A stretch of DNA of 64,000 nucleotides from Paenibacillus barcinonensis (GCF_003217495.1 NZ_QJSW01000001.1:1-64000); one strand, 5' to 3'; shown: positions 51,438 to 61,712, counted from the stretch's first letter. Numbers and translations are program-made. The notes: generated from the letters alone by a model not told the origin.

Positions 51438-51887
51438 TTAACCGCAGCTGGTTGGAGGTGAATCCGTTCCGGCTTCGACGTTGACTTTTTCGGATACTGT
51501 ATCCCGAATGACAGAGATAACAAGCTGAAGCAGATAATTGATGTCACTCTGACTCTGCTGGAACTCCGTCACGAGCGGAATGCTGTCCAGTTCGTTTTGC
51601 AATTCATCAATTTCCTGTTCAATTTTGCTCACCATTGCACTGTTATTGAAGCTTTCAAAAGCTACAATTTCCTTCTGCTTTTTCTTGATCGTTGCAATCA
51701 ATTGCTGAATGCGCTCATGATCTCGAATTTTGGCTTCCGCCTGCTGGAACTGCTTCACTTCCTCGCTCGTTCCGAGCATGTCCGCCAATTCTTTGGCCTT
51801 TCCCATAATGTCGTCGCGTATAACCAGATTGCGCGTATCGTAGGTAGGCATTCCATAATGGTTGTACTGCACTTCTTCCTGCGCCAC
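51438..51887 (-). CDS. ricA: YmcA/RicA (YlbF family) regulator
   Basis: A 149-aa coiled-coil protein of the YlbF/YmcA family. The central helices are IMGKAKELADMLGTSEEVKQF and YLLQLVISVIRDTVSEKVNV. In B. subtilis, RicA (YmcA) lies beside miaB (ymcB), as here, and joins RicF and RicT in a Y complex that affects mRNA maturation and biofilm or sporulation. Only one Cys is visible, in the C-terminal SCG; reported RicA has more cysteines for an Fe-S cluster. GTG 51887 has GGAG 8 nt upstream. Confidence 0.9.
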   Translation of the reverse strand: MAQEEVQYNHYGMPTYDTRNLVIRDDIMGKAKELADMLGTSEEVKQFQQAEAKIRDHERIQQLIATIKKKQKEIVAFESFNNSAMVSKIEQEIDELQNELDSIPLVTEFQQSQSDINYLLQLVISVIRDTVSEKVNVEAGTDSPPTSCG

Positions 51888-52634
51888 TGAGATCGCTCCA
51901 TTCGTATGAGATGATATAAGATGAGAATGCGGTTAAACCCTTTGTTTGGACTTCGGCTTGAGTGGACGCTCCGGGTTCGGATCGTTCTTTCGATCGCTGT
52001 TATCCCCGGATTTCTCTGATCCCCTTCTCAAAGGGGAAAATCCGCGGATAAAGGCGAGCGCTTCGCTTCTTCAGAATCGTTTCCTTCCCCTTCGCTATAG
52101 CAAGCCGATGTCCAAACCTGATATTTAACCTGAAACTCTCATCCTGTTCGGTGAGTTTTGTATAGTACGGCTTGGATAGACGCTCCGGGTTCGGATCGTT
52201 CTTTCGATCGCTGTTATCCCCGGATTTTTCTGATCCCCTTCTCAAAGGGGAAAATCCGCGGATAAAGGCGAACACTTCGTTTCTTCAGAATCGTTTCCTT
52301 CCCCTTCGCTATAGCAAGCCGATGTCCAAACCTGATATTTAACCTGAAACTCTCATCCTGTTCGGTGAGTTTTAGTATTTCTTCGGCTTGAGTGGACACT
52401 CCGGGTTCGGATCGTTCTTTCGATCGCTGTTATCCCCGGATTTCTCTGATCCCCTTCTCAAAGGGAAAAATCCGCGGATAAAGGCGAACACTTCGCTTCT
52501 TCAGAATCGTTTCCTTCCCCTTCGCTACAGCAAGCCGATGTCCAAACCTGATATTTAACCTGTAATGCTCATCCTGTTCGGTGAGTTTTGTAGGTTACTG
52601 CTTTTGCGAGCAATGTCGTTAAAAGCCTACTGTC
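51888..52634. other. 747-bp region with three tandem repeats
   Basis: The gap between miaB and ricA is filled by three tandem ~215-bp repeats (51951-52167, 52168-52380, 52381-52598). Outside them only short unique ends are left. Frames of up to 91 codons on the minus strand arise inside the repeats and are judged not to be genes. Confidence 0.9.
51951..52598. repeat. Three tandem ~215-bp repeats with internal hairpins
   Basis: Copy offsets are 214 bp between copies 1 and 2 and 216 bp between 2 and 3, measured at CTCCGGG (51969, 52183, 52399). Copies differ by only a few percent. Each contains a ~50-nt hairpin: TTATCCCCGGATTT then CCCCTTCTCAAAGGGG then AAATCCGCGGATAA, with one arm mismatch, and a smaller hairpin around CGATCGAAAGAACGATC. 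A decayed copy lies at about 1590-1695. Confidence 0.92.
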
Positions 52635-54191
52635 TCACTGATTAGCAGCTACTGGCTCGGTAAGCAAATTACCGCGAATATAAAACGTCATCGGATCAGT
52701 AATTTCCACTTGCACAAACGTACCGATCAATTCTTTAGGCCCTTCAAAATGCACCAGCTTGTTGCTGCGTGTACGTCCAGCCAGAACTGTCGAGTTCCGT
52801 TTACTCTCGCCTTCTACAAGCACCTCAACAATCTTGCCGCGTTGCTGTTCATTACTGCGGTGGCTGTACTCGTTGATGGTTTCGTTCAGACGTTTGAGAC
52901 GTTCCTTTTTCACTTCCATTGGAACATTATCCTCCATTACTGCTGCAGGCGTGCCCTCTCGCGGAGAATAGATGTAGGTATATGCAAAATCATAGCCAAC
53001 TTCACGAACGAGTGAAAGCGTATCTTCGAACTGCTCATCCGTTTCACCAGGGAAGCCAACAATGAAATCGGTCGTCAAAACAACGTCCGGAATAGCCGCC
53101 TTGATCTTCGCCGCCAGATTCAGATAGTGTTCCCGAGTATACTTGCGGCTCATGCGTTTAAGTACTTCTGTGCTGCCTGATTGAACCGGCAAGTGGATGT
53201 GCTCCACCAGATTGCCGCCCTTGGCAAGCACTTCGATCAGATGATCATCAAAGTCACGCGGGTGGCTCGTTGTAAAGCGTACACGCGGTATATCTATTTT
53301 GCGAATATCGTCCATCAGGTCACCGAAGCTGTACTTCAGATCTGTAAAATCCTTGCCATACGCATTGACATTCTGACCCAGCAGGGTGATTTCCTTGAAG
53401 CCCTGTCTGGCCAGATCTCTTACTTCCGCAATGACGTCCTCTGGACGGCGGCTGCGTTCCTTGCCTCGGGTAAACGGCACGATGCAATATGTACAGAACT
53501 TGTCGCAACCGTACATAATGTTTACCCAGCCGCGCATGCCTTCACGTTTTTTCGGCAGATTCTCGATAATGTCGCCCTCTTTGGACCACACCTCAACAAC
53601 CATCTCTTTGCTGAAGTTTGCTTCCTGAATCAGATGCGGCAAACGGTGTACATTATGTGTACCAAAGATCATATCGACAAAACCATGCTTCTGCATAATC
53701 CGGTTAACGACGCCCTCTTCCTGAGACATACAACCGCATACACCCAATAGCAGGCCCGGATTTTCAAACTTCAGCGCTTTCAGATGGCCCAGTTCTCCAA
53801 ACACTTTGTCCTCTGCATTCTCACGAATCGCGCAAGTGTTAAGCAGAATAATATCTGCCTCTTTACGATCCTCTGTAGCTTCATAACCCATCGTTTCCAA
53901 CAAGCCCTTGATCGTCTCCGAGTCATGCTCGTTCATCTGACAACCATAGGTATATACAATATAACGCTTGCCCTTGCCGATCGTTCTCAGCTCATCAGGT
54001 ACGGCAGTGTCATACAGAACCTGAATATCTTCCTTGCCCCTTTGTTTCTCCTGACGATGGTTCGGTTCCGCCTTGATATTAATCTCACGGCCACGAATTC
54101 TAATTTTTTTGCTGAATTCATCTTGCGAAATTACTTTGGCATCGGAGAAATCAAAATATTGGGAGTAATCCTTTTTTGAGTCTTTAGCCAT
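52635..54191 (-). CDS. miaB: tRNA-2-methylthio-N6-dimethylallyladenosine synthase MiaB
   Basis: A 518-aa radical-SAM methylthiotransferase. The N-terminal UPF0004 domain has cysteines in [24 protein letters not shown] and GVCGCM. The radical-SAM CxxxCxxC is [37 protein letters not shown] and HLPVQSGST are typical, and a C-terminal TRAM domain ends it. The N-terminal extension of about 75 residues is longer than in E. coli but normal for Bacillales. It adds the methylthio group to A37 of tRNAs. Confidence 0.97.
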   Translation of the reverse strand: MAKDSKKDYSQYFDFSDAKVISQDEFSKKIRIRGREINIKAEPNHRQEKQRGKEDIQVLYDTAVPDELRTIGKGKRYIVYTYGCQMNEHDSETIKGLLETMGYEATEDRKEADIILLNTCAIRENAEDKVFGELGHLKALKFENPGLLLGVCGCMSQEEGVVNRIMQKHGFVDMIFGTHNVHRLPHLIQEANFSKEMVVEVWSKEGDIIENLPKKREGMRGWVNIMYGCDKFCTYCIVPFTRGKERSRRPEDVIAEVRDLARQGFKEITLLGQNVNAYGKDFTDLKYSFGDLMDDIRKIDIPRVRFTTSHPRDFDDHLIEVLAKGGNLVEHIHLPVQSGSTEVLKRMSRKYTREHYLNLAAKIKAAIPDVVLTTDFIVGFPGETDEQFEDTLSLVREVGYDFAYTYIYSPREGTPAAVMEDNVPMEVKKERLKRLNETINEYSHRSNEQQRGKIVEVLVEGESKRNSTVLAGRTRSNKLVHFEGPKELIGTFVQVEITDPMTFYIRGNLLTEPVAANQ

Positions 54192-54568
54192 TTCCTTCGG
54201 TCACTCCTTACAGCCTCTATTCATAAAAAGCGTTCAATTCTTCATGGATTTACAAGCATTTCAATTCTCATGCATCAAAAGAGCATTACAGCAAATTATA
54301 ACATGAATTGGGCTGCAGTTCCACATGCAAACAGCACCGCTGCCTTGCCTGTTTAACCACATAAAGCTCTGCTCAAGACTTCACCTAACAAAAAAATTAA
54401 GACTGCCCCTCGCAATAAACAGAGCCATACAGATAGCAAAAAAACCTGAGCCACCTGACGGCCAGTTCAACAAAAGAACTGCCTGCGCCAGAACACTCAG
54501 GTTTCTTGCATAGCTTAAACATTCTCCTCATACACCAGATACGGTGCATTAAGGTCGTTCAAGATCAA
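54192..54568. other. 377-bp intergenic region
   Basis: AT-rich sequence with the pduL terminator (54438-54504). No other gene or repeat was recognised. Confidence 0.6.
54438..54504 (-). terminator. Structured terminator of pduL
   Basis: AAACCTGAG and CTCAGGTTT form the outer stem; inside, GGCAGTTC and GAACTGGCC (on the minus strand) form a second helix around TTTTGTT. Six or more T follow on the minus strand. Confidence 0.75.
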
Positions 54569-55141
54569 TTAATCAATAATTTCAGCTGTGTCGCCATTAC
54601 GTGCGCCTGCAGCATTCGCTTCATCTGTGTCAATGTGCATATCCAGTGCAAAGGAATCGGATACACGAGCCAGTACGTTTTCGAGTACCAGACCGCGCGC
54701 TCCACCCAAGCGCACTTTCAGCATTTGTTTGTCTTCAATGCCCCATTTAGCAGCATCGGACGTGTGGAAGTGAATGTGACGGGCCGCAACAATAACACCT
54801 TTGTCGATGGTTACTTCGCCCGCTGGGCCTTTGATTGTAATACCTGGTGTGCCCTCGATGCTACCGGATTCACGTACAGGTGCTTTAACACCAATCGCAA
54901 AAGAATCTGTCATGGAGATTTCCAGCTGTGTTTCAGGGCGGACAGGGCCGAGAATACGCACTTTATCAAACTGCCCTTTGGAGCCAATTACCGCTACGGT
55001 TTCGTTAGCAGCATATTGTCCTGGTTGGGACAGTGGTTTAAATTCAGTCAGTTCATAACCTTTGCCAAACAAAATATCAACGTGCTCTTGAGATACATGA
55101 ATGTGACGGGCAGATACGCCCACAGGTACTGTTTTACTCAT
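54569..55141 (-). CDS. pduL: Phosphate propanoyltransferase PduL
   Basis: A 190-aa PduL-type phosphotransacylase. Zinc-binding His residues are in VSARHIHVSQEH near the N-terminus and VAARHIHFHTSD. It interconverts acyl-CoA and acyl phosphate; in this context without a microcompartment operon it may make acetyl phosphate. No encapsulation peptide is seen at its N-terminus. GGAG lies upstream of the ATG. It stands alone with its own terminator. Confidence 0.94.
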   Translation of the reverse strand: MSKTVPVGVSARHIHVSQEHVDILFGKGYELTEFKPLSQPGQYAANETVAVIGSKGQFDKVRILGPVRPETQLEISMTDSFAIGVKAPVRESGSIEGTPGITIKGPAGEVTIDKGVIVAARHIHFHTSDAAKWGIEDKQMLKVRLGGARGLVLENVLARVSDSFALDMHIDTDEANAAGARNGDTAEIID

Positions 55142-55291
55142 CCTAAATTCACTCCTTGTTTATCTGTGGCCTGTAGACAGGCTCTTGCAATCCAAGTGGT
55201 ATTATACTCCTTTTTACCGTGAAATGAAAACGAACTGATGAAAATTCATGAAATACACTTATTTTAGTAATCTGTTTTCCATTTCAGTCTC

Positions 55292-56269
55292 TCACGGTCT
55301 TGCCTCTGGCAAGTGTTCTCCCAGATACCGCATTGCATTCTCCCATAACCATCCTTGTACGAGTGCTTCGTCGTAGTGCTTCAGCAAAACCTCGATCAGT
55401 TTCGGGTAACATCCCGCATGCTCCAGCCCATGTATTTTCACCGATATTCCGTCAAAATCTGAACCCATCATCAGATGATGTGCCCCGCCGAGTGAACAGA
55501 TCTGCTCAATATGCGGCAGTAAATCCTCAACGTGCACTTGCTCTTGCTCCTTGACAAACCACGGTACAAAGGTTAGACCAATGCGTCCTTCTCTGGTTAT
55601 GATGGCCTGGATCTGATCATCCTTCAGATTACGTATATGCGGGCATACGCTGTAGCTGTTGGAATGAGAGGCTATGAAGGGACGCTCGCTCAGATCGGCC
55701 AGTTCCCAGAACCCTTTTTCCGACAAATGAGATACGTCCAGCAGCATCCCTACCCGATTGCAGAGGTGCACCAGCTCCTTGCCTTTATCGCTCAGACCCG
55801 CTCCGCGTTTTTCCATAATGCCATCCGCCGCCCAGTTCGCATGATTCCATGTGAGCCCCACGATGCGCACGCCCATCTGAAAACATAGCTCAAGGTAAAA
55901 GAGGTTACCCTCAAGCCCATCGACGCCCTCAAGCGTAATAAGGCCCCAGGGTGCGTTTTTCACCCCTTGTTGTATCTGTACAGCCTGCTCACGCCAAAGC
56001 AGCGTTTGAACCCCACTGGAGCGCTCTGCACTATACTCTACCTTTTTACGATACAGGTCCAGTTGTCCCATCACATGCTCAAACTTTCCACGACCCAGCA
56101 CCTCGGGTAAATAGATTGCAAAAGCCTGCAGTCCCACCCCGCTCTCTTGCATATGACGCAGATTCACATCCAGCTCGGAAGCGGTCTCGAATGAAAGCTC
56201 CGGCTTCATCAGCAGTTTACTCAATGCATCACAATGAAAATCAGCTATTCGCCAGTCTGTTCTCAACAT
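55292..56269 (-). CDS. Membrane dipeptidase-family (renal dipeptidase) protein
   Basis: A 325-aa metallopeptidase of family M19. The metal site begins DFHCDALSKLL (HxD), then GVDGLEG, a loop with LDVSHLSEKGFWEL, SHSNSYSVCPHIRNL and GSDFDGI. The fold is a TIM barrel. Despite the family name it has no signal peptide or lipid anchor, so it is cytosolic. Substrates may be dipeptides or D-amino-acid dipeptides. Confidence 0.93.
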   Translation of the reverse strand: MLRTDWRIADFHCDALSKLLMKPELSFETASELDVNLRHMQESGVGLQAFAIYLPEVLGRGKFEHVMGQLDLYRKKVEYSAERSSGVQTLLWREQAVQIQQGVKNAPWGLITLEGVDGLEGNLFYLELCFQMGVRIVGLTWNHANWAADGIMEKRGAGLSDKGKELVHLCNRVGMLLDVSHLSEKGFWELADLSERPFIASHSNSYSVCPHIRNLKDDQIQAIITREGRIGLTFVPWFVKEQEQVHVEDLLPHIEQICSLGGAHHLMMGSDFDGISVKIHGLEHAGCYPKLIEVLLKHYDEALVQGWLWENAMRYLGEHLPEARP

Positions 56270-56331
56270 CGCCCATCCTCCTGTTAACTATAAATTACCC
56301 AAAGCTTCTCCTGAAAGTCTGAAAATAACGC

Positions 56332-56363
56332 AAAAAAACCTGTCTACTTCGTTCGTAAACAGG
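56332..56363 (-). terminator. Terminator of spoVS
   Basis: On the minus strand GCCTGTTT and AGACAGGT pair (one mismatch) and a run of seven T follows; it is 25-57 nt past the stop. Confidence 0.75.
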
Positions 56364-56388
56364 CTCATGCATACGCTTGATACATGTA

Positions 56389-56649
56389 TTATCTGGGCTC
56401 CACAATCAGCTTGATGGCCGTTCGGTCCTCACCGTCAATCACAATGTCTGTAAAAGCTGGAATACAAATCAGGTCAACTCCGCTTGGTGCTACAAATCCC
56501 CGGGCAATCGCTACCGCTTTAATGGCTTGGTTCAGTGCTCCCGCTCCAATTGCCTGCAGTTCAGCATTTCCACGTTCACGAAGAACTCCTGCAAGAGCGC
56601 CGGCTACAGAGTTAGGGTTGGACTTTGCTGAAACTTTTAATACATCCAT
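56389..56649 (-). CDS. spoVS: Stage V sporulation protein S
   Basis: An 86-aa SpoVS, an Alba-like protein needed for septation and spore coat assembly in Bacillus. The sequence MDVLKVSAKSNPNSVAGALA is almost invariant in the family. It has a strong GGGAGGT before the ATG. It is downstream of ymdB, the usual Firmicutes order. A longer frame to 56751 is not used. Confidence 0.97.
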   Translation of the reverse strand: MDVLKVSAKSNPNSVAGALAGVLRERGNAELQAIGAGALNQAIKAVAIARGFVAPSGVDLICIPAFTDIVIDGEDRTAIKLIVEPR

Positions 56650-56766
56650 GGTAAGTACCTCCCTGGGAATGTTGAAAGTTTGTTTCCACTTACTAGATGT
56701 TATTCGCGGGAGGCAAAAAAATTCCTTCTTTTTAACAGGCTTTCCCGGCAAAATGGGACAATGCCC

Positions 56767-57561
56767 CTATTCCATACGCCACTCGTCTTCCATCAAGCGA
56801 ATCTTTTCAATACGCGTAGCCGCTCCGGTCGCTTCGTCAATATCAACCATAGCACCGTGAAAATGCCACTTCCCGTCATCCACAACAAACCGAACCGGAA
56901 GCTGGGTATAAAATTTGCGAAGCACCGCTTCACGCTCCATACCCAGAATACCGTCACGCGGGCCAACCATACCTGCATCCGTCAAATACGCTGTACCTCC
57001 AGGCAAAATCCGTTCGTCATTGCTTTGCACATGGGTATGTGTACCTACAACGAAGGATGCTCGTCCATCGAGATGCCACCCCATGGCAATCTTCTCAGAG
57101 GTCGCTTCCGCATGCATATCCACTAGAATGCATTTGTAGTTTTTGCGCAGCTCGTCCACAATCTCGTCAGCTGCTCGAAAAGGACAATCAATCGCAGGCA
57201 GAAACGTTCTGCCCTGCAGGTTAACAATGGCAAGCTCCTTGCCCTCGCCTTTAACCACCGTATAACCGCGACCCGGTGTGCCTGGTGGAAAATTAGCCGG
57301 TCTAATCATGCGAGGTTCATCATCTATAAAATCAAAAATGTCTTTATTGTCCCAAGTATGGTTGCCCAGCGTGATGCCATTCACACCCCAGTTAAAAAAT
57401 TCATTGGCGATTGCACTAGTAATTCCGCGACCTGCTGCCGCATTTTCCCCATTTACAATGATGACATGGGGTTTATATTTCGATTTCAGATAAGGTAAAT
57501 TTTCCTTGAGTGCTTTACGTCCTACATTTCCTACGATATCTCCGATAAATAAAACTTTCAC
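56767..57561 (-). CDS. ymdB: YmdB metallophosphodiesterase
   Basis: A 264-aa phosphodiesterase (TIGR00282 family). Motifs are FIGDIVGNVGR, VNGENAAAGRG (GNHE-like), LGNHTWDNKD and VVGTHTHVQSNDE (GTHTHV). In B. subtilis YmdB hydrolyses cyclic nucleotides and affects biofilm formation. It follows rny, and 117 bp separate it from spoVS. All metal ligands appear intact. Confidence 0.96.
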   Translation of the reverse strand: MKVLFIGDIVGNVGRKALKENLPYLKSKYKPHVIIVNGENAAAGRGITSAIANEFFNWGVNGITLGNHTWDNKDIFDFIDDEPRMIRPANFPPGTPGRGYTVVKGEGKELAIVNLQGRTFLPAIDCPFRAADEIVDELRKNYKCILVDMHAEATSEKIAMGWHLDGRASFVVGTHTHVQSNDERILPGGTAYLTDAGMVGPRDGILGMEREAVLRKFYTQLPVRFVVDDGKWHFHGAMVDIDEATGAATRIEKIRLMEDEWRME

Positions 57562-57600
57562 GATTACTGCCTCCTCAAGTTCCTACATCGCTTATGAACA

Positions 57601-57633
57601 GGAAAAGTGGCACGCAGATGCGGCCACTTTTCC
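57601..57633 (-). terminator. Terminator between rny and ymdB
   Basis: GGAAAAGTGGC (57601-57611) and GCCACTTTTCC (57623-57633) form a perfect 11-bp stem. No long T-run follows, so it could be a partial terminator or an mRNA-stabilising hairpin. Confidence 0.65.
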
Positions 57634-57641
57634 GTAATACT

Positions 57642-59183
57642 TTATTTGGCGTATTCAACCGCCCGGGTTTCCCGGATAACGGTGACTTTGATATGACCTG
57701 GATAATCGAGTTCATTCTCGATCATTTTCGTAATATCACGTGCGAGACGGAAGGCTTCAGCGTCATCAATCTTCTCAGGCTGCACCATGACACGAACTTC
57801 GCGTCCGGCCTGAATGGCGTACGATTTCTCGACACCTTCGAAGGATTCTGAAATCTCTTCCAGCTTCTCCAGTCGTTTGATATACGTTTCCAGCGTTTCA
57901 CGGCGTGCACCCGGTCTTGCTGCCGACAGCGCATCTGCTGCGCCAACCAGCATCGCAATAACCGATGTGGCTTCACAATCCCCGTGGTGGGAAGCGATAC
58001 TGTTAATAACCACTGGATGTTCTTTGTATTTCTTCGCCAGTTCCACGCCAATTTCGACGTGTGATCCTTCCACTTCGTGATCCAGCGCTTTACCGATGTC
58101 ATGCAATAGACCTGCACGTCTTGCCAAAGTGACGTCTTCTCCGAGTTCGCCCGCCATCAATCCTGCCAGATAAGCGACCTCCATCGAATGTTTCAAGACG
58201 TTTTGACCGTAACTGGTACGGAACTTCAGACGGCCCAGAATCTTGATCAGATCTGGATGCAGACCGTGCACACCCACTTCAAAGGTAGCTTGCTCACCGT
58301 ATTCACGTATACGCTCATCCACTTCTTTACGGGATTTCTCAACCATCTCTTCAATACGAGCCGGGTGAATCCGTCCATCTGCCACCAGCTTCTCCAGTGC
58401 AGTGCGGGCAATTTCACGACGAATCGGGTCAAAGCCCGACAGAATAACAGCTTCTGGCGTATCATCAATAATGAGGTCAATCCCGGTAAGGGTTTCAAGC
58501 GCACGGATGTTACGTCCTTCACGACCGATAATCCGGCCTTTCATTTCTTCATTAGGCAACGTTACAACCGACACGGTGGTCTCCGCAACATGGTCAGCCG
58601 CACAGCGCTGGATGGCGAGTGTAATGATCTCGCGGGACTTTTTGTCCGCCTCTTCCTTCGCTTGTTGTTCAATGTCCTTGATCATTTGAGCCGTCTCATG
58701 ACGGACTTCCTGTTCAACGTTGGACAGTATGATACTGCGTGCATCTTCCATCGTGAGATTGGAGATCCGTTCAAGCTCCGTCACCTGGTTTTTGTAGATC
58801 ATTTCGATCTGCTGCTGTGTTTCATCGATACGTTTCTCTTTGTTTGCCACTTGCTCTTCTTTACGTTCGAGTGATTCCAATTTTTTATCCAGCGACTCTT
58901 CTTTTTGCAACAATCGTCTCTCTTGTCGTTGAATTTCGTTCCGACGTTCACGAGTGTCTTTTTCAGCCTCGGCGCGAATGCGATGGATCTCATCCTTCGC
59001 TTCCAGCACCGTTTCTTTCTTCAGTGCCTCTGCCTCTTTCTTCGCGTTCTCCACGATTTGTACGGCAGCTTGTTCCGCACTAGAGATTTTAGCCTCTGCA
59101 AGAGATTTGCGAATAAAATATCCGACTCCGAACCCAATGACGAGCGCGGCCACAACGAGAGCGATCGTGATAGCAATTTCCAT
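57642..59183 (-). CDS. rny: Ribonuclease Y
   Basis: A 513-aa endoribonuclease that starts mRNA decay. An N-terminal TM segment ([21 protein letters not shown]) is followed by a long coiled coil, a KH domain ([19 protein letters not shown]) and an HD domain ([21 protein letters not shown]). ATG 59183 has AGGAGGT 8 nt upstream; GTG 59192 is less likely. The gene is in the conserved order recA-recX-rny-ymdB. Confidence 0.97.
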   Translation of the reverse strand: MEIAITIALVVAALVIGFGVGYFIRKSLAEAKISSAEQAAVQIVENAKKEAEALKKETVLEAKDEIHRIRAEAEKDTRERRNEIQRQERRLLQKEESLDKKLESLERKEEQVANKEKRIDETQQQIEMIYKNQVTELERISNLTMEDARSIILSNVEQEVRHETAQMIKDIEQQAKEEADKKSREIITLAIQRCAADHVAETTVSVVTLPNEEMKGRIIGREGRNIRALETLTGIDLIIDDTPEAVILSGFDPIRREIARTALEKLVADGRIHPARIEEMVEKSRKEVDERIREYGEQATFEVGVHGLHPDLIKILGRLKFRTSYGQNVLKHSMEVAYLAGLMAGELGEDVTLARRAGLLHDIGKALDHEVEGSHVEIGVELAKKYKEHPVVINSIASHHGDCEATSVIAMLVGAADALSAARPGARRETLETYIKRLEKLEEISESFEGVEKSYAIQAGREVRVMVQPEKIDDAEAFRLARDITKMIENELDYPGHIKVTVIRETRAVEYAK

Positions 59184-59495
59184 ACTGTTCACCTCCTCGT
59201 TGGTTCCTCCAAGGCACTCCTTGGGTCAACTTTTTCTGTTTTCATACCTTGCATAAGTTTGGGAATAAAGAATACTCACGGCGATCCCCCGCCGATTTTC
59301 ATTTCACATGTACATGACTACATGTACTATTCACTGCTTCCAGTGAACCCATAATCAGGAATGGTATAAATCTGCAGAAGCCGAAACCGCTTTTTTGGAA
59401 GGAAAAAGGGTTGTCCTTTTCTTACAGACTCATGTCCATTTTAGTATTTGACGAAAGAAATTGTCAAGAGAATGCAGGATTGTTAGTCTTCTCGT
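59184..59495. other. 312-bp intergenic region between recX and rny
   Basis: It holds a purine/pyrimidine-rich hairpin (59395-59427: AAGGACAACCCTTTTTCCTT on the minus strand, T-rich beyond) that may end the recX transcript, and presumably the rny promoter. Nothing else was recognised. Confidence 0.5.
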
Positions 59496-60260
59496 TTACT
59501 CCCACATCCACGCTGCATCATCTTCGGCCTCGTCCGCTCCGTCTTCTTCAATTAAGCGATTCACAACCCGGCGCACCAGATCCATGCTAAAACCGCGCCG
59601 CATCAAGTAAGCAAACGTTTTGCGCTTTTTCTCCTGCACGTCTCCCCGTACCTGTTTCCATTTTTTTTGGCCAGCTGTCAATGCAGTGTCTAGCTCTGCC
59701 TCAGCGCTCACATCATCCAGCACCTCTGCTATAAGTTCATTCGCGATGCCTTTTTGACGCAGTTCCTGCCGTATCCACAGTTTTCCCTTCCGCTGGCCCT
59801 CCATACGCTGTCTTGTCCATTCCTTGGCAAAAAGGTCGTCATCAACGAGCTTTTCTTGCTCCAGCCGCTCCAGAACCTCTTGAATGATTGGCGGCGCGAA
59901 CTCCTTCTGTTTTAGCTTTTGGCTCAACTCATGCCGTGTTCGTTGCTTGAATTCCAGAAACCGCAAAGCCTGTACATACGTTCGCTGGCGTTCATCTGCA
60001 AGCAGGATATCCTCCAGATCCTTCTTCATAAAGGTATTTCCCCGAGTAAGCCTGTACTTAATCATCACATCTTCCAGAACGGTAATGGAATACATACCAA
60101 ATGAAATCCGATAACGCGCCTCCCTGCTCTTGGTTCGCTCTACCTTTGTAATTTCCAGCTCTTCATCATCTGGGAGCTGGGAGAACCCATCCATTTCTAC
60201 TCGCTCGTGCAGCTCCTCTTCATGTTCATCATATTCATGCTGGTTTTGGCGATGCCTCAC
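59496..60260 (-). CDS. recX: RecX, regulator of RecA
   Basis: A RecX protein of about 254 aa, longer than in E. coli but normal for Bacillales. Three RecX repeats are visible (ALRFLEFKQRTRHELSQKLKQ, then LVDDDLFAKEWTRQRM, then KTFAYLMRRGFSMDLVRRVV). The N-terminal part binds RecA less clearly. The start is uncertain: GTG 60260 has AAGGA at good spacing, while GTG 60272 overlaps it. Its place downstream of recA supports the assignment. Confidence 0.93.
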   Translation of the reverse strand: MRHRQNQHEYDEHEEELHERVEMDGFSQLPDDEELEITKVERTKSREARYRISFGMYSITVLEDVMIKYRLTRGNTFMKKDLEDILLADERQRTYVQALRFLEFKQRTRHELSQKLKQKEFAPPIIQEVLERLEQEKLVDDDLFAKEWTRQRMEGQRKGKLWIRQELRQKGIANELIAEVLDDVSAEAELDTALTAGQKKWKQVRGDVQEKKRKTFAYLMRRGFSMDLVRRVVNRLIEEDGADEAEDDAAWMWE

Positions 60261-60346
60261 TGCGTCCTTCACCTTCCTAGTTATTCCGTACTCATGTCAA
60301 GATATAATTCGCTTTGCTCTATCCTTAATATTCTTCACATGGCATA

Positions 60347-60391
60347 GATGCTAACAGCCTCTGTCCGGCATGGACAGAGGCTGTTAGCATC
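60347..60391. repeat. Perfect 20-bp inverted repeat with 5-nt loop
   Basis: The arms 60347-60366 (GATGCTAACAGCC...) and 60372-60391 are exact reverse complements around loop GGCAT. No T-run follows on either strand, so it is not a standard terminator. Confidence 0.9.
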
Positions 60392-60424
60392 ACGAGAAAC
60401 CAATCTTATTTAGAGCTTGTCTTG

Positions 60425-60580
60425 AAACCTGCTACAGCACATCTTTTCCCGCCTTTGCTCCCCGTGCTGTTTCACTTTCCCTTGACGTGCCCCGGCACGA
60501 CTGCGGTAAACTTTCCCGCTTGGAACGAAAATTCAGCAAAATTGGCTTCCTCCAGCGTTTTCAGACACACCCTAGCTAAA
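60425..60580. repeat. Dispersed repeat copy B
   Basis: Reading on the minus strand, the part AACGCTGGAGGAAGCCAATT followed by TTGCTGAATTTTCGTTCC resembles the segment at 6313-6352. Palindromic parts (CGTGCCGGGGCACG near 60485-60500) are also present. It may be a copy of a Paenibacillus intergenic repeat. Confidence 0.45.
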
Positions 60581-60647
60581 TAAGCATAATTGCCCGCTCA
60601 TACAGATTCAACAGATCGGAGTGCACGAGTCTGCACCCGACATAAAA

Positions 60648-61712
60648 TTACTCATTAATTTCGAATAACTCTTGTTCCTCAGCCGCTTCTTTTTCTTGTT
60701 CTTCGTTCGTTGGTGCAGGAACGGCCGTTGTCAAATTACTGGCTTCGCGAATTTTTTGCTCAATTACATCCGCAATTTCTTTATGCTCTTTCATAAATTG
60801 CTTTGCATTCTCACGACCTTGACCTAAACGCTCGCCTTCGTAAGAATACCAGGCACCACTTTTATTAACGATATCCAGCTCTGTACCGATATCAATGATA
60901 CTTCCCTCTTTGGAAATACCTTCACCGTACATAATATCAACTTCCGCTTGTTTAAACGGAGGTGCTACTTTATTTTTCACCACTTTAATACGGGTACGGT
61001 TACCTGTAATGTCATTACCGGATTTGATGCTCTCAATACGGCGCACATCGAGACGAACCGTAGAATAGAACTTCAGTGCACGACCACCAGGCGTCGTTTC
61101 AGGGTTACCAAACATTACGCCAACCTTCTCACGAAGCTGGTTGATGAAGATTGCAATCGTTTTGGACTTACTGATCGCTCCGGACAATTTACGCAGTGCC
61201 TGTGACATCAGACGTGCCTGCAAGCCTACGTGGGAATCCCCCATCTCTCCTTCAATCTCCGCTTTTGGTACAAGAGCTGCTACCGAGTCAATAACGATGA
61301 TATCTACTGCACCACTGCGTACAAGTGCCTCGGCAATCTCCAAGCCCTGCTCTCCCGTATCCGGCTGGGACAAGAGCAACTCATCAATGTTAACACCCAA
61401 TTTGCTTGCATAATTCGGATCAAGCGCATGTTCCGCATCAATGAATGCTGCTTGTCCACCCACACGTTGAACCTCGGCAATCGCATGCAACGCTACAGTT
61501 GTTTTACCTGAAGATTCAGGTCCATATATTTCAACAATACGGCCTTTAGGCAAGCCGCCTGTTCCTAATGCAATATCCAAAGCCAATGATCCGCTGGGAA
61601 TAATTTCCACATTCATGTGAGTTGACTCACCCAGTTTCATGATGGAACCTTTCCCAAATTGCTTCTCTATTTGACGGAGCGCCATATCAAGCGCGGCACG
61701 ACGGTCTGACAA
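60648..61712 (-). CDS. recA: Recombinase RecA
   Basis: A 354-aa RecA for homologous recombination and SOS induction. Walker A is [14 protein letters not shown], the loop and Walker B regions are [14 protein letters not shown] and [15 protein letters not shown], and loop L2 has [20 protein letters not shown]. The C-terminus is acidic ([18 protein letters not shown]). TTG at 61712 gives the conserved start [20 protein letters not shown] and has AAAGGG about 10 nt upstream; GTG 61721 would overlap that site. SOS regulated. Confidence 0.98.
   Translation of the reverse strand: MSDRRAALDMALRQIEKQFGKGSIMKLGESTHMNVEIIPSGSLALDIALGTGGLPKGRIVEIYGPESSGKTTVALHAIAEVQRVGGQAAFIDAEHALDPNYASKLGVNIDELLLSQPDTGEQGLEIAEALVRSGAVDIIVIDSVAALVPKAEIEGEMGDSHVGLQARLMSQALRKLSGAISKSKTIAIFINQLREKVGVMFGNPETTPGGRALKFYSTVRLDVRRIESIKSGNDITGNRTRIKVVKNKVAPPFKQAEVDIMYGEGISKEGSIIDIGTELDIVNKSGAWYSYEGERLGQGRENAKQFMKEHKEIADVIEQKIREASNLTTAVPAPTNEEQEKEAAEEQELFEINE

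Larger units (their letters stand above)
60261..60647. other. 387-bp region between recA and recX with repeats
   Basis: It contains a perfect 20-bp inverted repeat (60347-60391) and a copy of a dispersed repeat (about 60425-60580). No ORF with a ribosome site was seen. No clear recA terminator with a T-run was seen, so recA-recX readthrough is possible. Confidence 0.65.

Noticed and set aside
52000..52399. Minus-strand frames of 91 and 61 codons inside the tandem repeats, with similar protein sequences
   Set aside because: They arise because the DNA repeats; the copy offsets (214 and 216 bp) do not keep frame, each frame ends within the repeat, and there is no ribosome site or known family.
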